From Sansalvadorimonas sp965221135 (GTDB lineage Bacteria; Pseudomonadota; Gammaproteobacteria; Pseudomonadales; Endozoicomonadaceae): DNA of 64,000 bases. The notes beneath the pieces are model-generated. The model was not told the origin of the DNA. It saw only the letters and a list, made by a program, of their open reading frames with translations, and searched no databases. The stretch lies in assembly GCA_965221135.1 (NCBI GenBank), contig CBDCRZ010000003.1:124001-188000 (forward strand), written 5' to 3'. Positions within the stretch are counted from its first letter, which is position 1; each line of letters opens with the position of its first letter. Below, piece by piece: positions 8,867 through 17,085 of this stretch. The position numbers were made by a program, and so were the translations under genes.

Positions 8867-9835
8867 CTACTGAACAGCAGACTTCAACTGAGTTAACATG
8901 CTATTAAATTCGGCCATTGCCACCCCTTTCCTCTCGCACATGCCCACGCCTTTTTCTACAGATTTTATCGCCTTACAGTTCCAGAAGCTGGCTCGGAGAT
9001 AGTTCTCAATAGAAGTTACAAGTGAGCTTGCCGAATCCTCAGTTGACATTCTGTCTGAAATCACTGAGCGAGCTTTCATTCTGTCTATCACATCCACATC
9101 CCGAAACTCCCCTGCAATTACAGCTAAATCATCACTATGAGCCAGCATGTTGAAAATAGAAGAAAATGATTTGCGGAAAACGTCCTCGGCTTTCTTAATT
9201 CTTTTGGCCTCTTCCTCTTCTTGTTGTGTGGAGGAGGGGGGCTGAAAATATGCTGCCACTGGTACTGAAGGAGACTGTGCTGAAGCAGGCACAGCAGTAG
9301 GTACAGAAGTTAACGTTATATTTACAGTCAATCCCGCAGGCAGAGCCGCTAGAATACGCTTATCACAGTTACCACCAACATTCTTACGAAGAGCTCGCAA
9401 CATATTATCCAGCTCTACTTGCCCCCAGCTGCCAAGAAAGCCTTTTTCCAAAGTATTGATCAGGGTTTCAGATATTTGTGTCGACGTAAGATTTCTGTCC
9501 GTCAAAAGGGTACTCATGAGTTCTCTTGGTATCATCCCATAACTATACACTTTGGTAACGAATGTTATTTCTTTACCTCCCTCAAGAGCTATCTTCAAGG
9601 TTGGCTTAAACGCCAGAAAGAACTGTCCATAGAGGGAGTGCTGCTGGTCATTTGAGGCAGATAATGTATTTGTACCATACTCGGATATCGGCTTTTCCTG
9701 TTGCCGACTTGTGCCTGTCGCTTTAAGTCCATGAGTCCCTGTCACAGCATTCGGCGCTGTCTCTGGGCGAGGGTGATGCCCTGGATGATTGTAAGGATGT
9801 GTTCCTGTAGTATGACTGATGTGCATGGATATCAT
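8867..9835 (-). CDS. Hypothetical protein, 322 aa
   Basis: No family recognised. Residues 1-60 are rich in His, Pro, Thr and Gly and probably disordered. Residues about 65-170 look folded. A Pro/Ser/Val-rich linker (about 175-205) leads into an acidic QQEEEEAKRIKKAE helix and a helical C-terminal half. There is no signal peptide or transmembrane segment. It lies convergent to ffh at the left edge of the ffh-rpsP island. A low-complexity N-terminus followed by helical domains resembles many secreted effectors, but that is impression rather than evidence. Confidence 0.6.
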   Translation of the reverse strand: MISMHISHTTGTHPYNHPGHHPRPETAPNAVTGTHGLKATGTSRQQEKPISEYGTNTLSASNDQQHSLYGQFFLAFKPTLKIALEGGKEITFVTKVYSYGMIPRELMSTLLTDRNLTSTQISETLINTLEKGFLGSWGQVELDNMLRALRKNVGGNCDKRILAALPAGLTVNITLTSVPTAVPASAQSPSVPVAAYFQPPSSTQQEEEEAKRIKKAEDVFRKSFSSIFNMLAHSDDLAVIAGEFRDVDVIDRMKARSVISDRMSTEDSASSLVTSIENYLRASFWNCKAIKSVEKGVGMCERKGVAMAEFNSMLTQLKSAVQ

Positions 9836-10263
9836 GATTTAGCCTCTCTGTGGCAGTGTTGGCACGGTTGGCAGTCTTTATCTTCTCAAAAGGTCTTTTG
9901 ACCGATTTCCTAATAGATAAACACCTGTATAACTTGGACGACACCGGCATCATGGAGTTCAGCCATGTATAGATGTTCGTCAGTCTATCTAACGTAGCTG
10001 TTGCCGGCTGGGGTTTGTCGGCAGGCTATCTATCGACCCATGCTGGGACATCAGTATGTTCAGAATAATGAGCTTTGATAAAAGGGATACCTCCGGGTCG
10101 GATTCATGTTCTTTGATTCACTTTCGTTAATTACCCCCGCCCCTTTATTCTCCTGAAACAGCAGCAGAACAGACTGCAGGCGGGGGTCAGGCAGACCGCT
10201 AACTCACTGGGAAGGTTCAGAAAGACACCCGTCAGCCTTGTGTTTAGGGTGCATCTGCGCTGA
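9836..10263. other. Intergenic region between divergent island genes
   Basis: 428 bp between the 322-aa gene (minus) and the zinc-finger gene (plus). It presumably holds both promoters. I see no RNA gene, strong hairpin or repeat, only G- and C-runs near 10134-10150 and 10265-10285. Confidence 0.4.
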
Positions 10264-10965
10264 GTGTGGTGGGGGGGGCAGGGTCCCCGGCCAGGGCATT
10301 TATTTTTTCTGACAATTCAGTTGGCTCCTCAAAACATATCTTCTTTATTCTTGTCTAACGGGCGAGTAAGCCCTCGAATCAATGGTATTCTTATGCATGT
10401 CTCTTCTTTGTCTATTGCGTATACACACGAATCCTCAGGTATGCTGGGAAACAAACTGTCATGTGATTCGCACCTTCCTGATAACTTTATGGCTGGCGAA
10501 AATAGCTCTCCGGAATCCAGTGATACACCAATAGAAGGGGGCACTGGTTTATCATTGCGTCAGATTCAATTGCTCGAAGAGACTGACTCTCTACCCGAAA
10601 CAGTGAAAGCTCCAGTTTCTGACAGTGTCCATCAAGTACAACAAATGGAGAGCCAGGACATCTCCTCTGATAAATACAAAGTTCACATACCATTCAAAAT
10701 ATTGGAACGTCGTATTTGTAGGCGCCTGAGGTGTAATTATTTGAAATCAATAGAGGAGCGTGTTCCATGCTCATTTATAGGATGTAATAAAACCTTTGTC
10801 AGGTTAGACATTTGTCTCCGACACGAACGAATACATGAAGGTATTAAGCCTTTCATATGCAGTTATAAATCATGTGAAAAATCATTCACCCGGAGTGATA
10901 ACTTGAGTAGGCATGAGTTAACTCATAGAAAGAAAAATAGAAAGGTGATGAAGAAAAAACCGTGA
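10264..10965 (+). CDS. C2H2 (TFIIIA/Krueppel-type) zinc-finger protein
   Basis: Two complete eukaryotic-type fingers lie at the C-terminus. Finger 1 uses C169, C174, H187, H191 and finger 2 uses C199, C204, H217, H221. They are joined by the seven-residue linker EGIKPFI, which mirrors the classical TGEKPF linker. Finger 2 carries the helix RSDNLSRH, a common DNA-contacting helix in metazoan and fungal factors. A basic tail (RKKNRK-x-x-KKKP) could act as a nuclear localisation signal. The first 165 residues are Ser/Glu-rich and featureless. The GTG start is uncertain; ATG 10393 or 10441 are alternatives. Sequence is visibly AT-richer than ffh. Horizontal acquisition from a eukaryote and action in a host nucleus are inference. 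Confidence 0.85.
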   Translation: MWWGGQGPRPGHLFFLTIQLAPQNISSLFLSNGRVSPRINGILMHVSSLSIAYTHESSGMLGNKLSCDSHLPDNFMAGENSSPESSDTPIEGGTGLSLRQIQLLEETDSLPETVKAPVSDSVHQVQQMESQDISSDKYKVHIPFKILERRICRRLRCNYLKSIEERVPCSFIGCNKTFVRLDICLRHERIHEGIKPFICSYKSCEKSFTRSDNLSRHELTHRKKNRKVMKKKP

Positions 10966-11008
10966 AGACGGGACAACTACTGGTTTTAGCGTCAGGGACA
11001 TTATTGTT

Positions 11009-12268
11009 TTAAAGCTCCTGATGTTTTGGTGTGAGGCCAGGAGTGGGGGTTATAATTTGGGTGCTTGGTGTTGCTTCCCTTTTGTCGGTCATGGAAATCG
11101 ACGGTATTTGGTCTTTTTTTCGAAAGACCATTAGGTATATGTCTCCAGAATTTGTTATTGATGTTGTTGGCTTATCTTGTATCGGGTAGGTGGAAACGTC
11201 AAAAGCATCGAAAATCACTGGCTTAAACAGCAAGTGCTTGTATGTCATAACGGCAATAGTTGATACCAGTGGCATTTGTTTTAGAGATTGGAAATCTGGA
11301 ATGACGTTCCATCCCGGGTCCTGGATGAATACGACGGCCGGCATGTAGTAGTATTTGTTAATGGCATTCTCTGCCGAGAGGGTTTCAATCGGATGGTATG
11401 TCAGCGATGGTGGATTTATATCACTGGCATAAGCCTCTATCCCCTTGAGGGAAAACAGGAAAGATTGATACCCGCTGCCTGCCCCCAGCTCAATAACAGG
11501 TTTTTTTTCCATCTCCGGAACTCTTTCTATTATCCAGTCTGTTGCTGACAGCGATGGCCACTGACTATAAAAACCAAGTATTGATTCAAGGTTTCTGATT
11601 AGTCCTGCCAGTGTGGCGGAGTCTAAAGTCTCTTTATCGTGGATGCCAGGGTTGACATATATTCCCTGCATCTTGCCGGTCATTATTGATACATGACTGT
11701 TGTTTATGAGTTTCTGAAAATTGGGCGGTTCCTCAAGGTGTATATCATTGGCGAGGCAAAACAGTTGGTGAATAAGCTCCTGCAGCTCAGGTGGGGATAT
11801 TCTCAATCGCTGGGTGAGACTCTGCTCTTTGGTTAATAGAGTCATGGTGGCGTAAATGTGAAAGCGGGCATAACGGAGTCGCTTTTTATCGTATATGTTG
11901 TCGTATTTTCTGGATCTGGTAGGGAAAAATACTTCTTCACTTATACTGTTATGGACTCCTGATGCCCATTGATCCCTGTAATACTTTATGAGAGTTTTGA
12001 TTTCTTTCTTTTCTGTAGGGGACAAGGAGTGTCGTATCTCTTTCATATACTGCAATATTGAGTGCTTGCCCTGTTCATAGGGTAGTTTGTAGCCCATGCA
12101 CTCCCCCGTATTTTTGTTTTCACGAATGCAGGTTTTATTGCTGAGAATAGTGCCATCAGCCTGGAGGTTTGTGCTGAGCAGCGTTGTTATGGCGGTGATA
12201 ATGGAAAATGCCTTCAAGAAGCCTCTGAAAGCTGAAAAGTGTATGCGAGAATTCATATGAGAGTTCAT
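11009..12268 (-). CDS. Secreted methyltransferase-like protein, 419 aa
   Basis: The N-terminus has a signal peptide (hydrophobic residues about 15-37, ending LQA-D); ATG 12256 is an alternative start. Residues 258-266 read VIELGAGSG, followed by YASDINPPS about 20 residues later. This order fits motifs I and II of SAM-dependent methyltransferases. The N-terminal half is helical and charged. The last 40 residues are Pro/Thr-rich. It resembles the design of the 551-aa protein at 5362-7017 (export signal, then late Rossmann motif), though clear alignment is not visible. Substrate unknown. It lies in the ffh-rpsP island. Confidence 0.72.
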   Translation of the reverse strand: MNSHMNSRIHFSAFRGFLKAFSIITAITTLLSTNLQADGTILSNKTCIRENKNTGECMGYKLPYEQGKHSILQYMKEIRHSLSPTEKKEIKTLIKYYRDQWASGVHNSISEEVFFPTRSRKYDNIYDKKRLRYARFHIYATMTLLTKEQSLTQRLRISPPELQELIHQLFCLANDIHLEEPPNFQKLINNSHVSIMTGKMQGIYVNPGIHDKETLDSATLAGLIRNLESILGFYSQWPSLSATDWIIERVPEMEKKPVIELGAGSGYQSFLFSLKGIEAYASDINPPSLTYHPIETLSAENAINKYYYMPAVVFIQDPGWNVIPDFQSLKQMPLVSTIAVMTYKHLLFKPVIFDAFDVSTYPIQDKPTTSITNSGDIYLMVFRKKDQIPSISMTDKREATPSTQIITPTPGLTPKHQEL

Positions 12269-12411
12269 AGATAGCCCTGATATTTATACCTGTAGGCTAT
12301 TTGTCACTCATGCAGGTGCTTTTGTTTCAGGGCGAAGGCGGATTGTTAGGCGTATTCTTTCTACCTGTTATGAGGCTTTTCTGGCTGTTGTGTTCAAAAC
12401 TATTGATTCAC

Positions 12412-13803
12412 TCAGGGTGAGCCTGAAGCAGAGGGGGTAATATCGGCCAGGGTTAACAGCTCGCCATTTTGAAAAGACCGTGCGAACCGATCAAGGATAG
12501 CCATGGTAAAGTGCTGCACCTGCATCTTAAGAACAGGGTCCTCACAAATACTATTGAGCTTTTCATTGTGTTCAGGATTGTTCTCCCTGGTGTATTTCGC
12601 ACCTGGTAACATTGATGCTCCCCTGGATACCTGCTCCAGCGTTTCGCTTATCCAGTATTCCAAAGATTTTGCCGGCTGCACACTAGTGAATAGCTGAAAC
12701 AGGCAAGCCTCATGGGTTATCTCGAAAAGCAGCATGTACAGTAAAGTCCGAAACTCTTCAGACTCTCTTTCTACAGTTTTTCCCAGTTCCTGCTGAAAAA
12801 TATCCATGCAGGCGAAAAACCTTTCCATCTGTTCACGGACAACTTGTTTGTCAGTCTCAGGCATATCCTTAAAAGCCTTAATAGCACTCTTGTTGTGACA
12901 TAGTTCTTCCGGAATAAGCGCCTCCAAAAGTCCCCGAAGAATACCTGACGCATGATTCAAATCATGCTCAGGCATTGTTGTCGGTCCCATCATCATACCA
13001 TCGTGCATTTCAGGCTGTCGGTCAGTCAAAAAACCAACCACGGTCGCAGGTAAGCCCATAGTCTTGAAAATAAACACTTCATCCAGCGGTTCATAAGTAC
13101 ATAAATGCAGCCATTGGCAAGCCCCGGTGGGGTTGTAGCCAGATACACTGCAGTCAGCCATTGGAAGAATTTTCTTCTTCCTGTCGAGCTCCTCGCCCTC
13201 CTGTTGCATTAGATTCCACGGTAAATCCAGGACCTGGCTGACACCACGGGGCAGCTTTCCAGGGCAGAGATTATTTTGGCTGATCCATTGCTGTACCGTG
13301 GCAACACAGAAAAGTACCTGTTTTGTTTCGTCGTGTGGGCAGCCATTGTTTTTGACGTCTTCAACCCATTGGGCAAGTTCTTGCATTTTTCGGGAGTCGT
13401 CCTCGGAAAAGCCTTTGGCAAACTCCATCTGCAGGTTTGAAACAATCTCTGCCGTTGTCTCCAGGGCTTTCTTTGCCCCAGGGGTCGAGACCGGCTCACC
13501 TCGTTGATAGGCTTTGTGCAGTGATACTATATCCTGGCGCCCCTGTAGGGTTGCCACAGAAAACAAATCTCTGTCTGCCTGACGATTTAGGTCAGGATGC
13601 AAACTCCAGTTGACAGGAGTGACTCGTTTTTCCTTGCAGGGGCGTTGACGACCATTATGTTTAAAGGACAGTCGTTTCACCCCTGTTGCTGCTCCTGTCC
13701 GCCGGCCAGATTGAAGCTTCATCCGCATGTCTGGATGAGCAAAGGTGACCTGCTCTGGTTTCACGGGACCATGATTCTCAGTTTTATTCTGGGGGATGTG
13801 CAT
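12412..13803 (-). CDS. HD-HDLxHA family protein, 463 aa (paralogue 2 of 3)
   Basis: Closely similar over almost its full length to the protein at 17086-18480 and more distantly to 1088-2818. It opens with a basic, Arg/Lys-rich 55-residue segment without a signal peptide. The conserved body begins at NRQADRDLFSVATLQG. Shared marks are PGAKKALETTA, CPHDET, LCTYEPLDE, VVGFL, then E-M-H267-D, 11 residues, H280-D-L-N-H284-A, and F-E-x-x-H364-E365. Four histidines with fixed spacing suggest a metal centre or catalytic site, which is inference. It lies downstream of, and in the same orientation as, the Ulp1-like 946-aa gene, 137 bp away, and may be co-transcribed with it. Confidence 0.85.
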   Translation of the reverse strand: MHIPQNKTENHGPVKPEQVTFAHPDMRMKLQSGRRTGAATGVKRLSFKHNGRQRPCKEKRVTPVNWSLHPDLNRQADRDLFSVATLQGRQDIVSLHKAYQRGEPVSTPGAKKALETTAEIVSNLQMEFAKGFSEDDSRKMQELAQWVEDVKNNGCPHDETKQVLFCVATVQQWISQNNLCPGKLPRGVSQVLDLPWNLMQQEGEELDRKKKILPMADCSVSGYNPTGACQWLHLCTYEPLDEVFIFKTMGLPATVVGFLTDRQPEMHDGMMMGPTTMPEHDLNHASGILRGLLEALIPEELCHNKSAIKAFKDMPETDKQVVREQMERFFACMDIFQQELGKTVERESEEFRTLLYMLLFEITHEACLFQLFTSVQPAKSLEYWISETLEQVSRGASMLPGAKYTRENNPEHNEKLNSICEDPVLKMQVQHFTMAILDRFARSFQNGELLTLADITPSASGSP

Positions 13804-13940
13804 CTCTACTTCCTTGTAGCTGCTTTGCTGACGTCTCAGACACTATGCACTGCAATACAGTAGTAATCCCTAACAGGTTTGTTAGGGGGCAATAAGAATA
13901 CCTCTGAGCAGGAATGATTTCCCCGGTGTTTGTATTAACT

Positions 13941-16781
13941 TCAAGTTTTCCATTTCACTTCAGGGAAGCGGGTTGCATACAGGTTTTTCCAGTCCCTTTG
14001 TAGTAGAGCAGGGCAAGGCAGGTTGTATTTTTTTATCATCCTTTTGAGATTTTGATCATTCGTTCTTCCCGTGGTTTTTTTCTGCAGTATTGATAGCAAC
14101 TGTTTATAAATATTCAGACTTTCACCTGTTAAAGAGTCAGGCTGTTTGAATAACTCCAGTGCTTCAAATACTACGGTGATTGTGACTTCCTCCTGTGGCA
14201 GGCAGGGCGACAGGCCGTAGTTAAGAATCTGTGCCAGAATTTCTCCTCGCGTTAACACCGGAGACGCTTGCCGGAGTCCATCTATCGGCGGGAATTGCAG
14301 GAATTCGTAATACCGGGCAATCCCCTTCAGTATTCGCACTCTGTTCTGTTCCAGCAATTGACGTAAATAGTCGCCCACCAGTTCGGGCGATAACGACTCT
14401 TCAATCCGGTCTTTCAATTTGGTGCGGAATTTCTTCGTCAGTGGCTGTTGTTTATCCTCCACAACCGTCATTTCCGCCTGCTTTAGTGTTTCCGTGATCG
14501 ACTCCCAGGTCCATGAGGTGTGGCCTTTTTCTTCGATAGCTTTTGGTAGCGTTGTTTGATTCAGTCTGAAAGCGATGCGGTGCAACAGTGATCCCATGGT
14601 TTTGTCCGTCAGAGGGATTGGCGTTGATGCGGTTTTGTCTGGGGTGATTTGCAGTTGTATGTATCTGGCCACCAGATGCAAATAGTCAGGGTGGTCAACC
14701 CGTACAGCGGATGCTGCGAACAATAATTTCCGTGTGGGTCGCTCTAAAAAGAATGGGCTTTTTCGTTTCCAGGCCAGGTATCGTATAAACGGGCTGCTCC
14801 ACTCTTTTTTTCTCATTGGGTAGCCGGCAGGAAGGGGGACTCTGTTGTTTCTCAGGCGGCTTACCTTGTCGCAGATATGGCCTTTACGAAAGCAAAACGC
14901 GGAAATGGCGTTCATATGGGCTTCTGAGTCGGGTTTCAGTATTTTAAGTGTACTTAAGTCGTGCAGTTGATCCGGCGCTCGAAGAATGGTCTCCCTGTGA
15001 TTGGCATAGTTCAGCAGGTCGGACGTCCAGCTCTGGCTTTTGGCTGCGTCACTGACTTCGTGCCATGAGGCCGGTACGGGGAAGTGGCTCAAGTCGATAT
15101 TGACGATGAGGGAGTCGGGCCGCTCATCTTCGGACTCTTCCTGAGTATCGTTAGGTAGAACGTCCTGCATATTGGTGGAGGTGTCAGCTGGAGAGCTGTC
15201 GAGAGCATCAACTGACATTTCAATGCTGTCAGGTTGGCTCTGTTCCTGAGTGGTGCTTCCCAAACTTTGCCGGTCAATATGAACAATCAGAGGCTCCAGT
15301 GGGCGCTCAATAGCCAGAGGTTTTAGCCTTAGTCTGGCGTTAAATCGGCCCACTCCCGCTTTTGGGTAATGTAAGTCATTGAGTAGCCGAAACCGGATGA
15401 TGTCGCCCGCAAGGTTTACCCTGACTCCGTCTACCGATACTGTGACCTGATCAATAAAATCCTCCAGTGTGCCGCCCCAGGGCAGGGTCTCTGCCAGCTG
15501 TGCCGGGGATAAGTTTTCGGGGTACTGGCAAAACCACAGCAGCCAGGCTGGCAGTTGCTCTATGGGGACGCTTGTGAACTCTTTGGAGGAATCTGCGCAA
15601 GTACTGAGCCATTGCCGCATAAGGTCGGGCCATAGGGCTGCTATATGCAGGTTTTCAATGGCTACTGCACCACAGTTCACATAATCGCGCTGTAACGCTG
15701 CCCGTGGCATAGTGCAGCGCATCTGGTGGTCAGGAAAAGCCCTCTTAAGGGCTCGTCGCAGATCATTCTTCAGTTTTTTAGCTTCACAGTTCACGGACCC
15801 CAGGGTGTCGTGGCAATAGCAGGTAATCTGTTGCTTGTATTTGTCCCGGTGTAGAAATACAGCGTTGTGGTGACATTTCTTCTTTGATTCCAGTACAAAG
15901 CTGCACTCATTTGACTGCTCCAGACTGGTGTGGATAAAAGCGATTAATGGTTCACCGACAGCCAGTACCCGGTTGTTTTTAAAGCGGCTCCTGCTGAGCT
16001 GTGACAATAAATTAGTGGAAATAAACAGGCTGCTGTCATCAAATTCGCCACTCAGCTGGCCGTCCCGCTCCACCAGACCGGGGAAGTTACGAACGAGTGG
16101 GTTGGGCGAAAGCCACCTTTCTACTACGGACCCTTCCGCCAGTACCTGCCACTGCCCGGGGCGAGAACTGGATAGAAGAATGCTTTCAAAGGGTTTGAGA
16201 GCTTCCACCGGGCACGTGTCAGTGCGCAGTTGGACAGATAGAGGCAGGGCGCATCTCAGGGTGTTATGGATGCCCAGGAGCTGGTTTGGTGCCTGGGTAG
16301 TCGGGAGTTGGAGGAGGAGCTGGCTTGCCCTGTTAGGGGACAAGCCACGGAATTCATACCAGTATCCCGTTTCGAGGTGTGCGATGTTGCCGAACAGGTC
16401 GTTACTGTTTATCTGTCTGAGTCTAAGTTTGCGGCAGTCATTGAGGGTTTTGTCGGCGGGCTGGTTCGGCGTCTGTGCATCTTTTATCGACAGCACATGG
16501 ACATTGTATGCCCCAATATCCTGATCAAGCTGGTCTTTTGTGTTCTGGTCAACAAGGTGTCGTACAACCTCCTGCCCGAAGGATATATGACGCTTGGCTG
16601 AGCCGCTGAACAGCTCGACACTCCGTGTTCCCCAGCGAGCCTGCTCAAGCAGGTTGATGCCATCGATAACAGGCTGAAAGCGATGAGTCTGGGTCTGGGC
16701 CTGCGCCTGCGCGCGCGAATCCGTCCCTGTGGTCGTTTCCTGAGGTTCGGGTTGGAATGCTTCTGGGGAGTTCACCTGCAT
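13941..16781 (-). CDS. 946-aa protein with putative Ulp1/C48-like (CE clan) cysteine protease domain
   Basis: No full-length family is recognised. Residues about 300-375 match the order and spacing of Ulp1/SENP proteases: C-H304-H305-N-A-V (the usual H-W-S position), CYC-H-D325-TLGS (compare YLDSLGS), Q364, then VNC370GAV (compare SDCGVF). The Gln-to-Cys distance of six equals that of yeast Ulp1. Such enzymes remove SUMO, NEDD8 or ubiquitin, or acetylate host proteins, and bacterial ones are usually secreted effectors. Residues 1-35 are Gln/Ala/Thr-rich; residues 500-560 are an acidic Ser-rich linker; the C-terminal 350 residues are helical. No signal peptide. A truncated paralogue lies at 18737-19058, and HD-HDLxHA paralogues lie on both sides. 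Confidence 0.75.
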   Translation of the reverse strand: MQVNSPEAFQPEPQETTTGTDSRAQAQAQTQTHRFQPVIDGINLLEQARWGTRSVELFSGSAKRHISFGQEVVRHLVDQNTKDQLDQDIGAYNVHVLSIKDAQTPNQPADKTLNDCRKLRLRQINSNDLFGNIAHLETGYWYEFRGLSPNRASQLLLQLPTTQAPNQLLGIHNTLRCALPLSVQLRTDTCPVEALKPFESILLSSSRPGQWQVLAEGSVVERWLSPNPLVRNFPGLVERDGQLSGEFDDSSLFISTNLLSQLSRSRFKNNRVLAVGEPLIAFIHTSLEQSNECSFVLESKKKCHHNAVFLHRDKYKQQITCYCHDTLGSVNCEAKKLKNDLRRALKRAFPDHQMRCTMPRAALQRDYVNCGAVAIENLHIAALWPDLMRQWLSTCADSSKEFTSVPIEQLPAWLLWFCQYPENLSPAQLAETLPWGGTLEDFIDQVTVSVDGVRVNLAGDIIRFRLLNDLHYPKAGVGRFNARLRLKPLAIERPLEPLIVHIDRQSLGSTTQEQSQPDSIEMSVDALDSSPADTSTNMQDVLPNDTQEESEDERPDSLIVNIDLSHFPVPASWHEVSDAAKSQSWTSDLLNYANHRETILRAPDQLHDLSTLKILKPDSEAHMNAISAFCFRKGHICDKVSRLRNNRVPLPAGYPMRKKEWSSPFIRYLAWKRKSPFFLERPTRKLLFAASAVRVDHPDYLHLVARYIQLQITPDKTASTPIPLTDKTMGSLLHRIAFRLNQTTLPKAIEEKGHTSWTWESITETLKQAEMTVVEDKQQPLTKKFRTKLKDRIEESLSPELVGDYLRQLLEQNRVRILKGIARYYEFLQFPPIDGLRQASPVLTRGEILAQILNYGLSPCLPQEEVTITVVFEALELFKQPDSLTGESLNIYKQLLSILQKKTTGRTNDQNLKRMIKKYNLPCPALLQRDWKNLYATRFPEVKWKT

Positions 16782-17085
16782 GGCCGGCTTCGCTTTAGCT
16801 GATATCAGTTATCAGACCGTGGCGATGACAGGCTGTTCTCACAATAGTGTCAGGTCTGCTGGCAAAGGGTATGAGGTGCCCGTTCGTGATGTGGGGGCAG
16901 ACCCTTTAAGGTTCTCTTCTGGTGAGTTTTTGCTTCCTGCTTTCAGAGGCAAGTCTGCAGATGTTTCCGGCTAACAAGCCTGTTGGGAGGCTGAGGTTTT
17001 ATTGGGTGCGTATTGTCTAATGCCTTGGATCCATGTCAGGAGCGACTGGCATGGTTATAAGGGGCGTAGCAGCAAAGAGGCTGGG

